Below are positions 34,352-46,558 of a DNA stretch of 64,000 nucleotides, piece by piece (positions within the stretch are counted from its first letter, which is position 1; each line of letters opens with the position of its first letter). The notes beneath the pieces are model-generated. The model ran no database searches and was not told the DNA's origin. It saw only the letters and a program-made list of their open reading frames with translations. The DNA comes from Phragmites australis (lineage: Eukaryota; Streptophyta; Magnoliopsida; Poales; Poaceae), in the NCBI RefSeq assembly GCF_958298935.1, contig NC_084925.1:12459001-12523000 (forward strand), written 5' to 3'. The position numbers and the translations under genes were made by a program.

Positions 34352-36570
34352 AACAGATATGTGTATGTAATGTTATGCTATAAAATCTTGTTGACGATTG
34401 GTGAACCACCGATCTTACGGATTTATAGAAATAATAGGGGATGCTTCAAGTAGACGAATCACAGAACACACAAAGGGTTTTTATATAGGTTTAGGGTTCC
34501 CTTAGGATAATAGCCTTACGTCTTGTTTGTCTTATATTATTCTCTGAGACTGTTACAAAGGGGTGTGTGGCCAGCCTAGATGGGTCTAAACCTATTCGGA
34601 TGGCTCCCTTATGTGTAGTCGGGGTGGGGGGGAGATTCTAATATAGATCTAAACTATAGAAGGCTTGAAGGGTCATAGCTTCTGCATGCTTGAATGGAGT
34701 GTAATGGCTTGTAAGTGCTTCTAAGGACTTGTCGTCCATAGGGTCCCCTAACTTCGTATATATAGTAGGGTCGTCATATGGCCTCTAGAGTCCTTCCTTG
34801 TTTTTCTTGGAGAAAAACTTCCTTGTTTATGAGATATCCTGGGAATTTACGGGTAGTTTTTATATGTTCAGAGATTCCCTTCCTGAGGATAGATATATGC
34901 CCTGAGAATGACATCCTGAGGTATTCAGATATGGTAGTTCTGTACTACTCATCGTCAAGCCTCCCACCAGTACGTGAAATGAGGCTTCGACGGATCAAAG
35001 GCTTAGTCAGCAAAGATAAGCATTTTGGTCGATCACATCATCGATTAGAACTCAGGTTCCCGATTAGGGTGGCACATCTAACCGTGGTCTCAGGATCCTT
35101 GATCATCTATTCGGGATTTTCAATGCATTCAAGCGCTCTAGCAAGCCCTTGAGAAGGTATTCCATTAGAGTAGAAATTCTGGTTTGCTTGACAAATATTG
35201 TCTTAATCTTGTGAAAGCATAGAGGAGAAAAGACTTGTCATTGGTCAGGCTTAAAATTTGAGCCATCGCAGCGAAGATTTTGAGTAGTGGTCAAAATCTT
35301 TTACCTGATAAGAAATCATGATGCCACTGGGAAAACGCACGTGCATGGTGGCGTAGAGAATCGGGTTCCTTGGGTTACTACCCCAACTTCTCCCGCATGT
35401 GTCAGACATTAAATATGATGTGACGTTACGGCAGGAGATCGTGACCTTGATTCGGGCTCAGGACCGCCACGATGTTAGTCCAAGAACCACCCAGAGAGTC
35501 GTGCCCCATATAAAGCAAGACGAGGAGCCCACACAATATTTACCCCTTCCTTCATCGTTCAACTCAAGTCATTTCCTTGTGTGTCTCTCGCTTTCAACCA
35601 CCTCCAAAACTCTAAAACCCTTCAACTGCTTCCTCTTAATGCCATGGGCCGCAGGAGGACCAAGAGGGTGGAGAGTTCTTTCGTCGGCACCATGGCGATC
35701 GCAATCTCGCCCTGGCTGGAATCTGAGATCTTGAGGAGGCTCTGGCCATGGCGGAGCATGACAAGGTCATCCCCTCACAAGCTTTAATCGCTTGCGCCCT
35801 GGCGGTGGGCGAGGTGATCCCCAGTCTAGACACCACATGGACTATCGTCTTCCTTGATTTCTCCTAGTGCGGTTTCCATTTCCCCCTTTCTAGCTTCTTT
35901 CTTCAACTGCTCAACTTTTATGTCCTTGAACTCATCCACCTCAATGCCAACTCCATTTTCATGCTCAGCATCTTCACACACCTGTGCAAGACCTAGCTAG
36001 GTGTGTGCCCATCCATCAACCTCTTCAGATACTTATACCTCGTAAAGGGGTTTTAGGGTAAGGTCGCTGTGGCACTGGATTTCATCTCCGAGAAGAGAAA
36101 TCAGTGGAGTATATTGAATTCGATGCCAATAGTTCCTGGTCGGAGTAACACAAGAGATAGTTTTACTGCCAGCCCAGCCCACCCAAAGTCCCGTACAGAG
36201 GTCTCACGTAGCTGGTGAGTCAAGTGTGGACAGAAGAGCCAAAGGAGACCGCCATCTGCTAGACTCTAGTCACTGAGATCCGGTATCTGAAGGAGTGAGG
36301 GTTGATGGCATATGACATCACCAAGGTCTTCATCAAACGCCGCCTGAGCCCTCTGAGGTCAAGAATTTCTGGCGCTTGGTAGTTTACGATAGTGGAGGAC
36401 TCAGCCCAAGAAGGTGAGATAGATACCAACCGATCCCGAGTAGCTGTTAGGGAAGCTGTGGGTTTGTTTCTTATTAGTCATTTTGTCCAGATCCTGTCGG
36501 TAAGCTTCATGAGCCTTCTTGTTTCCATGTTTTGACTTCTTTCCGAGTAGTCAAAACCCACTATGGTGGC

Positions 36571-39500
36571 TGTGAGGAACCGTCCAAATAGTATTCTAAC
36601 TAATCATCAGGAGGATCATTATTCATGATCACAACCTCGACGATTAACCAGAATACCATTCCGGTAGTCCCGGCACGTGTTTTGTGCCCAGGATCGGAAC
36701 ACATGCATTCCAACTCAAATATCACAACACAGTTTAATAGAGAGCAAATAATTAAACTGGATTACAATTATTAAACATGCAACTGCTTCCACAATTTACA
36801 ACAAAAGAGGAACAACAACAACTACGCAGCGGAAGATAAACCTATACAACAAAAGAGTATGGAGCCGTATGCCCTTAGGCTCCATACCAAAAGCGCCGGA
36901 GTTCGGAGCAGAAGGTGCTACTCCTGCCCGCCACCCTGATCGGCAGGCACAAAGTAGCCGAACACCGCCTCTTCCTCGCCAACCTGAGAACCTGAAAATA
37001 ACTTAAGGGCAGCACCCCTTAGTACGAAGGTACTAGCAAGTCTTACACAGTATGAGTATATATATTCTCGACTCCAAGGATCATGCATTTAAAGCTGTAG
37101 CAAGGATTAAGACATGTTTAAGTTCATTAAGCGGTAAGCAACCTAGACTCTAGGTGTAAGCAACTGACTTAACCAACCACCGACTCAAACTCTGCCAACC
37201 AACTGACCACATCAGATATGTAAACAACAAGTGTATAAAAGTAAGCCCTTACCACCAAATCACCGACCACATACCGACCAAACCACCCAAATCCAACCAT
37301 GCCACAACCCACATCGAAACTCTACGACCAAACATGGTCGCTCAGTGGAGATAAGCGATAGCGATGCTCATGACCGAGAGCGCGGCAGTTCGAACTGATT
37401 ATACACCCTGCAGGGGGATACTCCTGGACCCACACGACACAAGGACCATACGGCTTGTGTCACCCGCTAAGATGCACACAAGGGGGTACCCGTGACAACC
37501 TTTCCCAACCAGGCCCAACCATGTGGATCAACCATAGCTCGGCACGGCGGTATTAGAACTACTCCCCGAGCAAACTAATACCGCTAAAAGCCCGGACTCA
37601 AACCGGACTCACACCGTCTATGACGAGGCCCACATGACCACGTCTGCGAAGGTAATCGGCTCGCCTACCATTATATCAGCATGTGGTGAGTAAGGTAAGT
37701 GCTAAAGCCGACTACACCGATGATCGGTGCTTAACCGGTGCAAGCGGTCTACGGTGTCCGGGTTCCCTCCCCGAACTGCCTGAGGACTCCTCGTGAGCAG
37801 ATGACACCCCTAACACCGCCCACACCTCGTCTCAACTCACCACTCACCAAACCGACTCATCCTCAACACAACCACAAGTGTGAACAAGTAATAAGCCCTA
37901 GGCTCGCGACAACGGTGGACGCCGTCGTCGACTTCTACCGGAAAGCCTAAGTACCACTAAGCATAGCGAACTATCATTATACCTCGACGACACCACTAGG
38001 CTCCTAGGAACAACACATGACACGTGACCAAAATGGGATAATGCATCGGCATAGGTTCTACCCAACTCGGTACCCGACACATGCAATGTATACATAAGCG
38101 TAGATAACATATTAAATTTTTAAGTAGACACGGTGCAATATGAACGATGCTTGCCTTGCTGCCCTAGCTGCTGCTCACAGCTACCCGAGTCACAATCACC
38201 ACTGCGGGAACCTCCGGGGACAGCCTCGTTCGCCTCGTTCGCCGGGTCGAAGTTCCCTAAAAGAATCACGCATGCAATGTAATGAATATGAATGACATGT
38301 AATGAAAGATGCTTCACTGTAAGACAACAGTGGAGATGCAATGCACTTATGCCATGAGTTAAAAGCCTTAAGGATTTCCTTATCTGAACTACTCTTTAGC
38401 ATTTAACAACTTCCTAGATGGATTAAGCTAAACTCTAAGCTTAAGTCTAAAAGAAAACTAACTATACTTAACACGAGGGTAACTCTTCTAAGTGAATAGG
38501 GAACCCACTAATAGGATTTACACAACTCGATTTATGGACCAACCAAATATGAAAGGCTTAAAACTTAAAACCATTTTGACAACTCATTAATCCTCAGTAA
38601 GCATTTCATAAACCCTAGCACTTTTAAAGAACATGGCATAATTTAACAAGATTGACAAAATTGGATTTACCAATTTTGGACTTCTCAAAAATTGTTTAAG
38701 AATTATTGAAGATTAAACACATTTCATTAATTGAACAAATTTAATTATACATTTCACAACACCTAGTATTTTTCATGTGCAGAGTATGACAATACAAGGC
38801 CAACAAAATTAGATTCATCAATTTTGGAAATACCAAACTTTAACTATGAATTATCAAAGCCTAGACATATTTCATTAACTCAATAATTCACAGCACACAT
38901 TTCATGGCTACTGGTATTTTTAATGGATAGATCATGTTACAACAAAACCAACAAAATTGGTTTCATGAATTTTGGAGCTCTACAAAATTTCCTATGCATT
39001 TTTCAAGTTTTCAGCCGATTTATCAACTCAACAGATATTCATTTCGCAATTTCCGATTTTCTCTAATATTCAAATGGGCCCACACCTTTTTCTACCGGCA
39101 CCGTTCCAGCCCCAGTTACTGATCGGTGGGGCCGGCTCCCTTGACCGAAGTCAAAATCGGCCATGGCAGCTACGCGCGCGCAAATGGAGGACGGCCGGTG
39201 GCCCTTGCGGTGGCTGCCGGCGGCGAGCGGCAGCCTGCACGGCTCGGCCGAGGGCGAAAACGGCACTAGCGCGAGCACGCGGTCATGGTGGGGGCACACG
39301 TCGACGCCGGCGACGGCCGGAGCACGGCGAGCGGCGGCGAGGGGCAAAACTAGCACGGCGGCGGCACAGCTTTGACACGCCGACGGCGAACGGCGACGCA
39401 ATAAGCCCGGCCGAGCACACCAATACGTTCTACATGAGCGCGTAGAGCTAACGGCGCGCTTCCCGACCGACGAGCTCGATGGCGGCCCGACCGGCGGCGT

Positions 39501-40532
39501 GCGTGGGGAGGCGGCGGCGACTCAACCACCGCGGAACACCGCGCCGGCGACGGGACAGAAAGAAGACGGCGCGCGCATAAGGCATACAGGAGTATGGGGA
39601 AGCTCACCGTGCAGCGGTTTAGGCTGGCGAGGCTGTAGAATAGCGGGGCGACGGAGGACGGCGGAGCTCGGCTGCCGCCGTTGGGGAAGAAGGTGCGGGC
39701 TGCTCCAACCCGTGCGGGAAACGACCGGGGAAGGAGGGGAAACGGCGGAGGAGGGCCTTGGCGACCTCCCTCTGTGCTCTACCTTGCTCGGGCTCGGTGG
39801 AAAACGCCGGCGGCGCGGTGATTTGGTCGGCGGCCAGTGCGTGTAAGCGTGCTCTGCGCTTTGCTTTCCAGCCGCGCGAGAGAAGGAGCAGAGAGAGAGA
39901 GAGAGAGAAGAGGGCGGGGAGGGGAAGATAAGGACACGGTGCCGTGTCCGGGCTTCCGGCAACGTGGCCTGGCCACCGAAGTCAACAAAGGCGGCCGCCG
40001 CTTGCTCTGTGAGAGCGGGAGAAGGGGGAGCAGAGCCGTGTGCGTGCGAAGGGGATGACAGGCGGGGCCGATGAACAGTAACCGGCCGGCAAAAAAATAT
40101 CTTCACCACTTTGGTTATCAAGGTGGAGGTCTTACTGTGGTCTAAAATTTGTGGAACAAATTTTGTTGGCTTCTATAAATCATGAACAATCCATTTTACC
40201 TTGTTTGACCCAAAAAGCTTGCACCAAATTCAAATGAAAATTCTCCAAAGAGACAAGCTTTTCTAACTTGTGTTGATTTTTATGCCTATAAAATAATCCC
40301 CAAAAATTTGGGAAAATTCATTTATATTCTCCTCCAGGCACCTACTAATTTCTAAAATTGTCACCGGCCCTATGTTCCATAGAATTTTTAGGAGATGCTT
40401 CACAACGCATCAGTTAAACCCAGTTCAATTAAATTTGGTTTAATCCACACTGCAAGTCTATGTGGCTCAAAACGAAAACAAATGATGCTCATTAGCACTT
40501 AATTACGTGTTTAGAAACTCTGGGCCGTGACA
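36571..40532. mobile_element. Solo LTR (probably Ty3/gypsy), 3962 bp
   Basis: It starts TGTGAGGAACCGTCC and ends GGGCCGTGACA, with perfect TSDs GTGGC (36566-36570 and 40533-40537). It is the same family as 27728-30706, with matching order of blocks up to about 39000. The 39070-40080 part is much more GC-rich (CGGCG-rich) and replaces the GGTCAGACCGC array of the other copy. A (GA)n tract lies at 39889-39907. ORFs in the GC-rich part occur on both strands and carry no motif. Confidence 0.8.
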
Positions 40533-41597
40533 GTGGCTGACGTGAATCGTGAAGCTTTCGGATGCAGATGACCTAACCAAGAGGCCTAGAATGCGGGCAT
40601 TTGGGACAAGGACCCGGACGAGGTCCTGATAATAGGGACGAAAGGCCCAAGTGGGAGCGAGGGTGAAGGTATGTCACTGGCCTCGTCGTCCATCAACGAC
40701 GACGTGCTGGATGAGGATGACTTCTTGGTAGGAGAAGGCTCGCCGATTAGTGACCTCATGCTGCCGCAACCACTGGCGTCCGGGCCCTTAGCCCCAGCTT
40801 CGTCTACGGCCCCTGAAGTCCTAGCCGCGAGTTTGACTCCTGGGGATCCAGCATCGATTCTGGCCACTGTGAACTCGATCCTTACGACAACCATTGTGGA
40901 TCGGACCCCAAATCCAGCACCTGTAGTGGCAATGCTGGCTCCAATAAGTTTGAAATTTTCATTGAAGCCCTTGTGGCCATGACATTTGACTCTGTGTACA
41001 TGTAGACACTGGACCAGGATCACGGAAAGGCAATCATTGTCGTAGGCACATCGAGCGACGTGACCCTACAAGCACCAGAGGTAGGGACAGAAGAAGGCGG
41101 CCCCGAGAAGCCATCCAAAAGGCTGGCCTCCATCCTAGTCCCACTGAAGCACTTTCAGGCTAAGAAGTAGCCCAGATATGTGTAATCTTTGTATACGTCT
41201 TTACTATGTTTGTAGGAGCACAAGTTTAAGGTTCTTTTCTCACAGGATGCTCGGAGCGCCACCTTCAGCCCCCAGGTCTCGACCTCTTTAGATCCTGGAC
41301 ATCACATCTTCCGAGGGAGGTGGGAGTGAGCCCAGCGAGCCCCTGGCACCGACCGATGAAAACAAGGATGTGGAGGTTTCATCGCCTCGACATGTCATGA
41401 ACTCAATATACGGGCTGCTCAGAGACTTGATCTAGAGGGAAATCGTCCAAGGTCCGGGTGGTTGTGACCCGATTGCTATCTTCAAGTCCTCATTTGTGGT
41501 ATGCTTTCCGTTGCAAGATAACCATTTAGTCGATAAATTAATAGGTACTGACCTAGGGTTCTGCAGCTATACATGTTGCAGTTGCACAAGTTCCACG

Positions 41598-42545
41598 GAG
41601 AGGCCCAGCATGCTACCACCCGAGTAGCGGAACTCGAGAAGGAGACCATCGAGATGCGCCATCAACTCTCCTGGAAGGTCACTGAGAAGGAGAAGATTTG
41701 CACAGAATTGGAGGGTCGATCGAAAGGTAAGCCCCCAACAACCTGGACATGCCACCTCTTCACCTTCTCATTTTGAACATGGTGTCCTATAGAGCTTTCT
41801 GAGACTCAAGACACCCTAGCACAAGGGGGTTCGGATGTCCACAATCCGGCAACAGCTTGTCATAGCCCTTGACGTCTTATAGGAGGCGCTAGTTGGAGTT
41901 AGGATTCAGGTGGAGCTCGTGGGAGATGCCGATGCCACCAGACTAGGCACTCGGGCAACGAAGCTTGCTGAGGCCTACGAAGGGCTCTGAGGAAAGTGGC
42001 TGATCACATCTCGAGTCAGGCCTAGCAATGCGCGAAGGAAGTAGTCACCCAGGTGCTAACCATACTGAAGGAGAGGCCCAGCATGCTACCGCCCGAGTAG
42101 CCGAACTCGAGAAGGAGACCATCAAGATGTGCCATCAACTCTCCTGGAAGGTCACAGAGAAGGAGAAGACTTGCGTAGAATTGGAGGGTCGATCGAAAGG
42201 TAAGCCCCCAACAACCTGGACATGCCACCTCTTCACCTTCTCGTTTTGAACATGGTATCCTATAGAGCTTTCTGAGACTCAAGACACCCTAGCCCAAGAG
42301 GGTTCGGATGTCCACCGTCCAACAACAGCTTGTCGTAGCCCTTGACGTCTTCTAGGAGGTGCTGGTTGGAGTTAGGATTCAGGTGGAGCTCGTGGGAGAT
42401 GCCGATGCCACCAGACTAGCCACTCGGGCAACGAAGCTTGCTGAGGCCTACGGAGGGCTCTGAGGAAAGTGGCTGATCACATCTCGAGTCATGCCTAGCA
42501 ATGCGCGAAGGAAGTAGTCACCCAGGTGCTAACCATACTGAAGGA
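41598..42545 (+). repeat. 473-bp tandem duplication in the antisense ORF
   Basis: Copy 1 (41598-42070) and copy 2 (42071-42545) are near-identical. Both begin GAGAGGCCCAGCATGCTACC and end CAGGTGCTAACCATACTGAAG. The junction sequence is seamless, as expected from unequal recombination or slippage. Few differences suggest a fairly recent event compared with the decay around it. Confidence 0.9.
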
Positions 42546-42660
42546 GCACTATTAGAACATCGACATTGATGTTCTCCAAGAGGACTTCCTGGGGAGACGG
42601 AGGAGGAGTTGGTGTATAAGGTGGAGAAGATGCTTGGGACGGCCAAGACTTAAGTGGGCG

Positions 42661-43439
42661 CATTGGACTTTGGGCTTGAGTCATTGTCTTAAAACTTTTA
42701 TTCTGTAGTCTGTTATAAGAAACTTGGTGGCTTGTTACATTTTAAGAATTTTATCTTAGATACTTTGCATTCAACGCGGGTACAGTATTAGATGCACTTG
42801 ATAACATATCACGATATCCTTACTCACTTCTCCCTTTGATTAGTTCATGACGTGTCAGTTACTAGCAGGAGCACTTATTATGGTCAGCCTTAAGTCCGCT
42901 TGAGTGGAATGTGTCATAGTCCCCAGACACTCATGGAACGCGATAAGGAATATTTTCACAACCCCGAAGTCACAACACAACGATCCATCCCTTCTCGTTG
43001 GAATTTGCTTTTAGACTCTACGCGATATGTCATTTTCGGTTTCCAGTACTGTTAAGGCTCTGACTATCTGCCTGTGAAGGATTTCCAGGTAGGCAGTCTA
43101 AATGAATAACGTAATAAACTGAAGAGAACTCATATTGCCTTTTGGTCATAGAAAAGCTTTTCGCAGCCCTAAGTGCGCGCATGGGATGAGGTACTCAGGA
43201 GGCGGCTTACCCCATTGTCGAGCATTAGAATGCACGGGAAGGCAAGTAAGGTAGAAAAGTATGTAAGTGACTTTCTAGGTAATATGATCTTTATTATTAC
43301 AAAGGGACTCTTAGTACTTACACTTAGGACTTACAGAGATATTACTTTCAACAAGCTATTGTAGATCTAATATCTTAACCTAAATGACATAGATTAGATT
43401 AAGCCGATAAGCATGAACCCTTCTACTTCAGGGACAACA
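42661..43439. other. Stretch without a recognised gene
   Basis: AT-rich sequence between the antisense ORF and the gag-protease remnant. If this is one Tat element, RT, RNase H and integrase should lie around here; I see none of their motifs, so they appear deleted. Confidence 0.5.
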
Positions 43440-46165
43440 CATTGCTATTACATGGGTTCCAAACTAGTCATGTAACCTGATCCACAGGTTATCAGGTTTG
43501 CTTCTGGAGGGTTTGTGGTTGTGGTCACGATGAAGGCTTCTCGTTCACATTGATCCTTAAGCTCTTGGGTTCCTTGCCATGTCAATGCTGAGATGCCATA
43601 TCAAGACACTACTTGTCACAACGGAGACCTACCTTCGGGCAACCGTGAATGGTGATGACCCCTTGGGTCCTGGGATCTTCATGCACCGGTAGGCATAATG
43701 CGCGATAGCCATGAATTTGGCAAGAGTTGGTTGTCCCAAGATGGTGTTGTACGCTATCTCAAAGTCAACCGCATTGAACATAAACTTTTATGTCTGGAAG
43801 TTGTCATGCTTCTCGAAGCTAACGGGTAGCGATATCTAGCCAATAGGAGTCACTGAGGATCGAGGTACTATACTATGCCATAAGGCTTGTGTAACCGACT
43901 TGATGGCAAATCGGGAGATCTGCATTGCTTCGAGTACGCCAAAGAAGAGGATATTGAGGGGACTTGCTCCATTGATAATCACTCAAGAGACCTTGCAGTT
44001 GTTGATCATAGATTGGACCATTATCGAGAAGTGGCTTGGCCAAACATAGTTCTTTAGGCAGTTGTCCTGACTGAAGGAGATCTTGACATTTGACCACTTG
44101 ATGGCTTGGCGACCCTTAGGGACGGCAGCTAAGACATCTCGGATCACTGTCTTGTGATGCCGCTTGTACTCATATGACGTAGAACCATCGAACATGTGGT
44201 CGACAGTCCTCTCATCCGGTTGCAAGGACATCAAGTCTGAGTCATCCTCGCTGCTGCTGGAGTTGGAGTCCCTGCTTTGGGCCATGACCTGGGACTTCTT
44301 CCCCTTGGACTTGTCAATATCTGCCTAGACTAGTTTCTTCCAGAGGTGGCACTAGTGGAGGTCGCACCAAGCCTTGCTGTCATGTTCACAAGTGCCCAAT
44401 GTGTATCTCTTGACCCGGGATTAGCCAAAATGCTTGTCGAGACGGGTGTTAGACAGATCTGCAAAAAGTTCGATAGTTTTAGTTTTCTTGCCCTTACTTC
44501 ACTTGTAGTTCTTCTTGTGTTTGCTCTTGGCCACACAGTTGCCTAGCCCGAGCTGGGGGCATTTGATGCCCTAGGTCTTCTCCTTTATAAAGAAGAGCGC
44601 TTGTTCGACCTTGGTTGCCATATCGACGATCTTCAGAGCTCTTTGATCGTTTGGGCCTCCTTATTAGTGATGCCTTCAACGCATTATTGCATGCTAACCA
44701 CTTAAGTGAATGCTTGGATAACATCATAATCACTGATCTTAGGGATGATGTTACGGGTATTGCTGAAGCGATGCATGAACTCATGCAAGGTTTCTTTTCT
44801 ACCTTTGTTCGCAATGGTAGAGATTGTTTTTTGTGCCACGACGAACGTACATGCCCTGGAAGTTAGCTTGGAATATGTCACAGAGCTGGTCTCACAAGTA
44901 GATTTTCCATGGCAATAGGGTCAACCAGGTTTTGGTTGCCCCTTCAAGGGATGTAGGGAGGTAATTTACTATTAACTTCTTATCCCCACCAGTTGCTTGA
45001 ATTGCCATGGTGTAGATCTGGAGGAACTTAATAGGATCCATGCTGATGTTGTACTTCTCAATTGACCTGGGGCGGAACATTGCAGACCAGTTCACGTTTT
45101 GTAGATCTGGAGAGGAGGCCTGGCACCCGTTGATGGTACCTTGCTCGGTCCAGGTGGCCATAGGCGTTCTACCCACGGGGGTCAGAGACTGGCCCCGGTT
45201 CGAGCGATGCCAAGAAGTCCTCTAATCAGATCATCGAGGAACAATTGATGCCTCCTCAGGGGTCTTCGAGCACCTTTACTGGTTGATAACCTCACACACA
45301 TGATTGATTGGATGATCTCTAACTAGTGAGGTTCTTCGGCGATTGTGTGCTCGATTATCTTCCCAGGTCGTCTTGTTCCTGAATCTAATCCATCATGAGA
45401 AGGGATGTTGCGGGGCTTCCCCCGATTAGAGCTATTCCCGACGACTGCTAGATGGGAGTTCTCGTCCTAAATGAGAGCCTCCTTCATCATGCTGGTCACT
45501 GAGTTGATCCAGCCTTTATTGATAGGCGTTGTCAGATCTGCAATAGGGGGTCGCATAAGGGTATGCTTTTGAAGGAGAAATCTCTATGCCATTGCGGATC
45601 TGTAGCTTTGAGTCCACTACTGATGGTCAGGAGATGTCAGATCCTATGCTCCGTTAGGGTTTTGGATCTAGGGGTGTATCCAATGGAAGCTGGTCGTCCC
45701 CAGGAACTAGAGCATCGGGACCTCGCACATTTGCGGGATCATCATCATGATTGTCCAGACCGTCATCCCCATCTCCAACAGCAAAGATTTCTTTAGGGTA
45801 ATCTCCGCTAGAGGAGGAGTCTAGATCCATCATGGATCTGCACTCAGAGTTCTCTTGATAGGTATCTCGACAATCCATATTGTCGAAAGCCACAGAGGAA
45901 GATCCTGACTTGCAGCGTATGTCGCTCTCGCGATCGTCTTGGCAACCCAGTAGTTCGAAATCCATGTTGTAGTCCTTGGTGCACTAATCCATCAAGCGAC
46001 TTACCTCGTCATTGGAGTCGTCGCCAGTTAGATCTTCATCGAGGTCCACCCGATTGATCGCCATCTCGTCGTTAGTCGAAGGGGTAAAGTTGTCGTAGAA
46101 CCCATCGTCCAAGAAGTTGGTCCTCAGTGCAGTTTTGGGCAAAGCCGATGACATATCGTGTGTAG
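43440..46165 (-). pseudogene. Ty3/gypsy gag-protease remnant
   Basis: Read on the minus strand from right to left: an acidic N-terminal region (45654-46165, e.g. DYNMDFELLGCQ), a retrotransposon gag core (44892-45176, FLQIYTMAIQATGGDKKLIV and NYLPTSLEGATKTWL), a basic, possibly zinc-knuckle part (44494-44814), then the pre-protease/protease region (43983-44285, MFDGSTSYEYKRHHKTVIRD and KWSNVKISFSQDNC) continuing to about 43500 (INGASPLNILFFGVLE, LPVSFEKHDNF). Frameshifts and stops break it. It would form capsid and process polyproteins in a live element. Confidence 0.7.
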
Positions 46166-46183
46166 ATGTTTCAAAACGCTCAT

Positions 46184-46558
46184 CTTGCTAGGCGCTACTG
46201 GAAATCGAACTCGAGACCTCCATCCTTCACGCGAGCCCACCTACCATTAGACCAGCAAACATTTCTTGTCTTAATAGGATATGCATTCTATTTGAACATT
46301 CCTGTCCTCACTCATATATAATGATTCATAACTACGAACCATTATAGATGAGTCATCTATAACAGTTCGTAAAAGTCATTTATAACGGTTTGTATTTATG
46401 AACCGTTATAGATGAAGAGTCATCTATAATAGTTTGTTACTTCCAGCCATATCTCAAACAGGTTTTTTTACCAATCGTTAGAGATTATGTAATTTCAAAC
46501 GGTTCTACTTGAACCGTTAGAGATGAGGGGTCGGAGATAAGTCTTTCTCTAATAGTGT
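46184..46558. mobile_element. CACTA-type right end with a tRNA-like module
   Basis: Subterminal units 'gaaccgttatagatga' and their inverse fill 46300-46540. The sequence ends CTCTAATAGTG at 46558, reverse complement CACTATTAGAGAAAGAC, a CACTA-type terminus. At 46199-46254 (minus) there is an A-box-like TGGTCTAATGGTAGG and a B-box-like GAGTTCGATTTCC. The left end of the element was not found; it abuts the gypsy gag remnant. Confidence 0.55.

Larger units (their letters stand above)
35640..42660 (+). pseudogene. Antisense accessory ORF, PF04195-like (degenerate, interrupted)
   Basis: A plus-strand TATA (CCATATAAAGC, near 35507-35517) precedes MGRRRTKRVESSFVGTMAIA at about 35641. The phrases GFHFPPSSFFLQLLNFYVLE and LIHLNANSIFMLSIFTHLCK (35865-35990) and PSINLFRYLYLVKGF are typical of the 'putative gypsy-type transposon' domain. 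Stops occur soon after. The frame is interrupted at 36571 by a solo LTR and resumes at 40533, with an acidic/Pro-rich segment (40671-40982) and a coiled-coil-like repeat (VAELEKETIEMRHQLSWKV) present twice through a tandem duplication. Its function in the element is unknown. Confidence 0.6.
34352..46180 (-). mobile_element. Tat-like Ty3/gypsy relic with antisense ORF
   Basis: Minus-strand gag and protease remnants occupy 43440-46165. A plus-strand ORF of the 'putative gypsy-type transposon' (PF04195-like) kind occupies 35640-42660. At 34380-35380 there is LTR-like sequence with a minus-strand TATA (reverse complement CCTATATAAAAACCC, near 34485). Gag-pol on one strand and an accessory ORF on the other, before the 3' LTR, is the organisation known from the Tat lineage. 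RT, RNase H and integrase are missing, and no right LTR was found. It could instead be two adjacent decayed elements. A solo LTR (36571-40532) interrupts it. Confidence 0.55.

Noticed and set aside
39070..40080. Host gene in the GC-rich part of the 4-kb solo LTR
   Set aside because: The segment lies within perfect LTR ends and TSDs; ORFs are two-stranded and motif-free.
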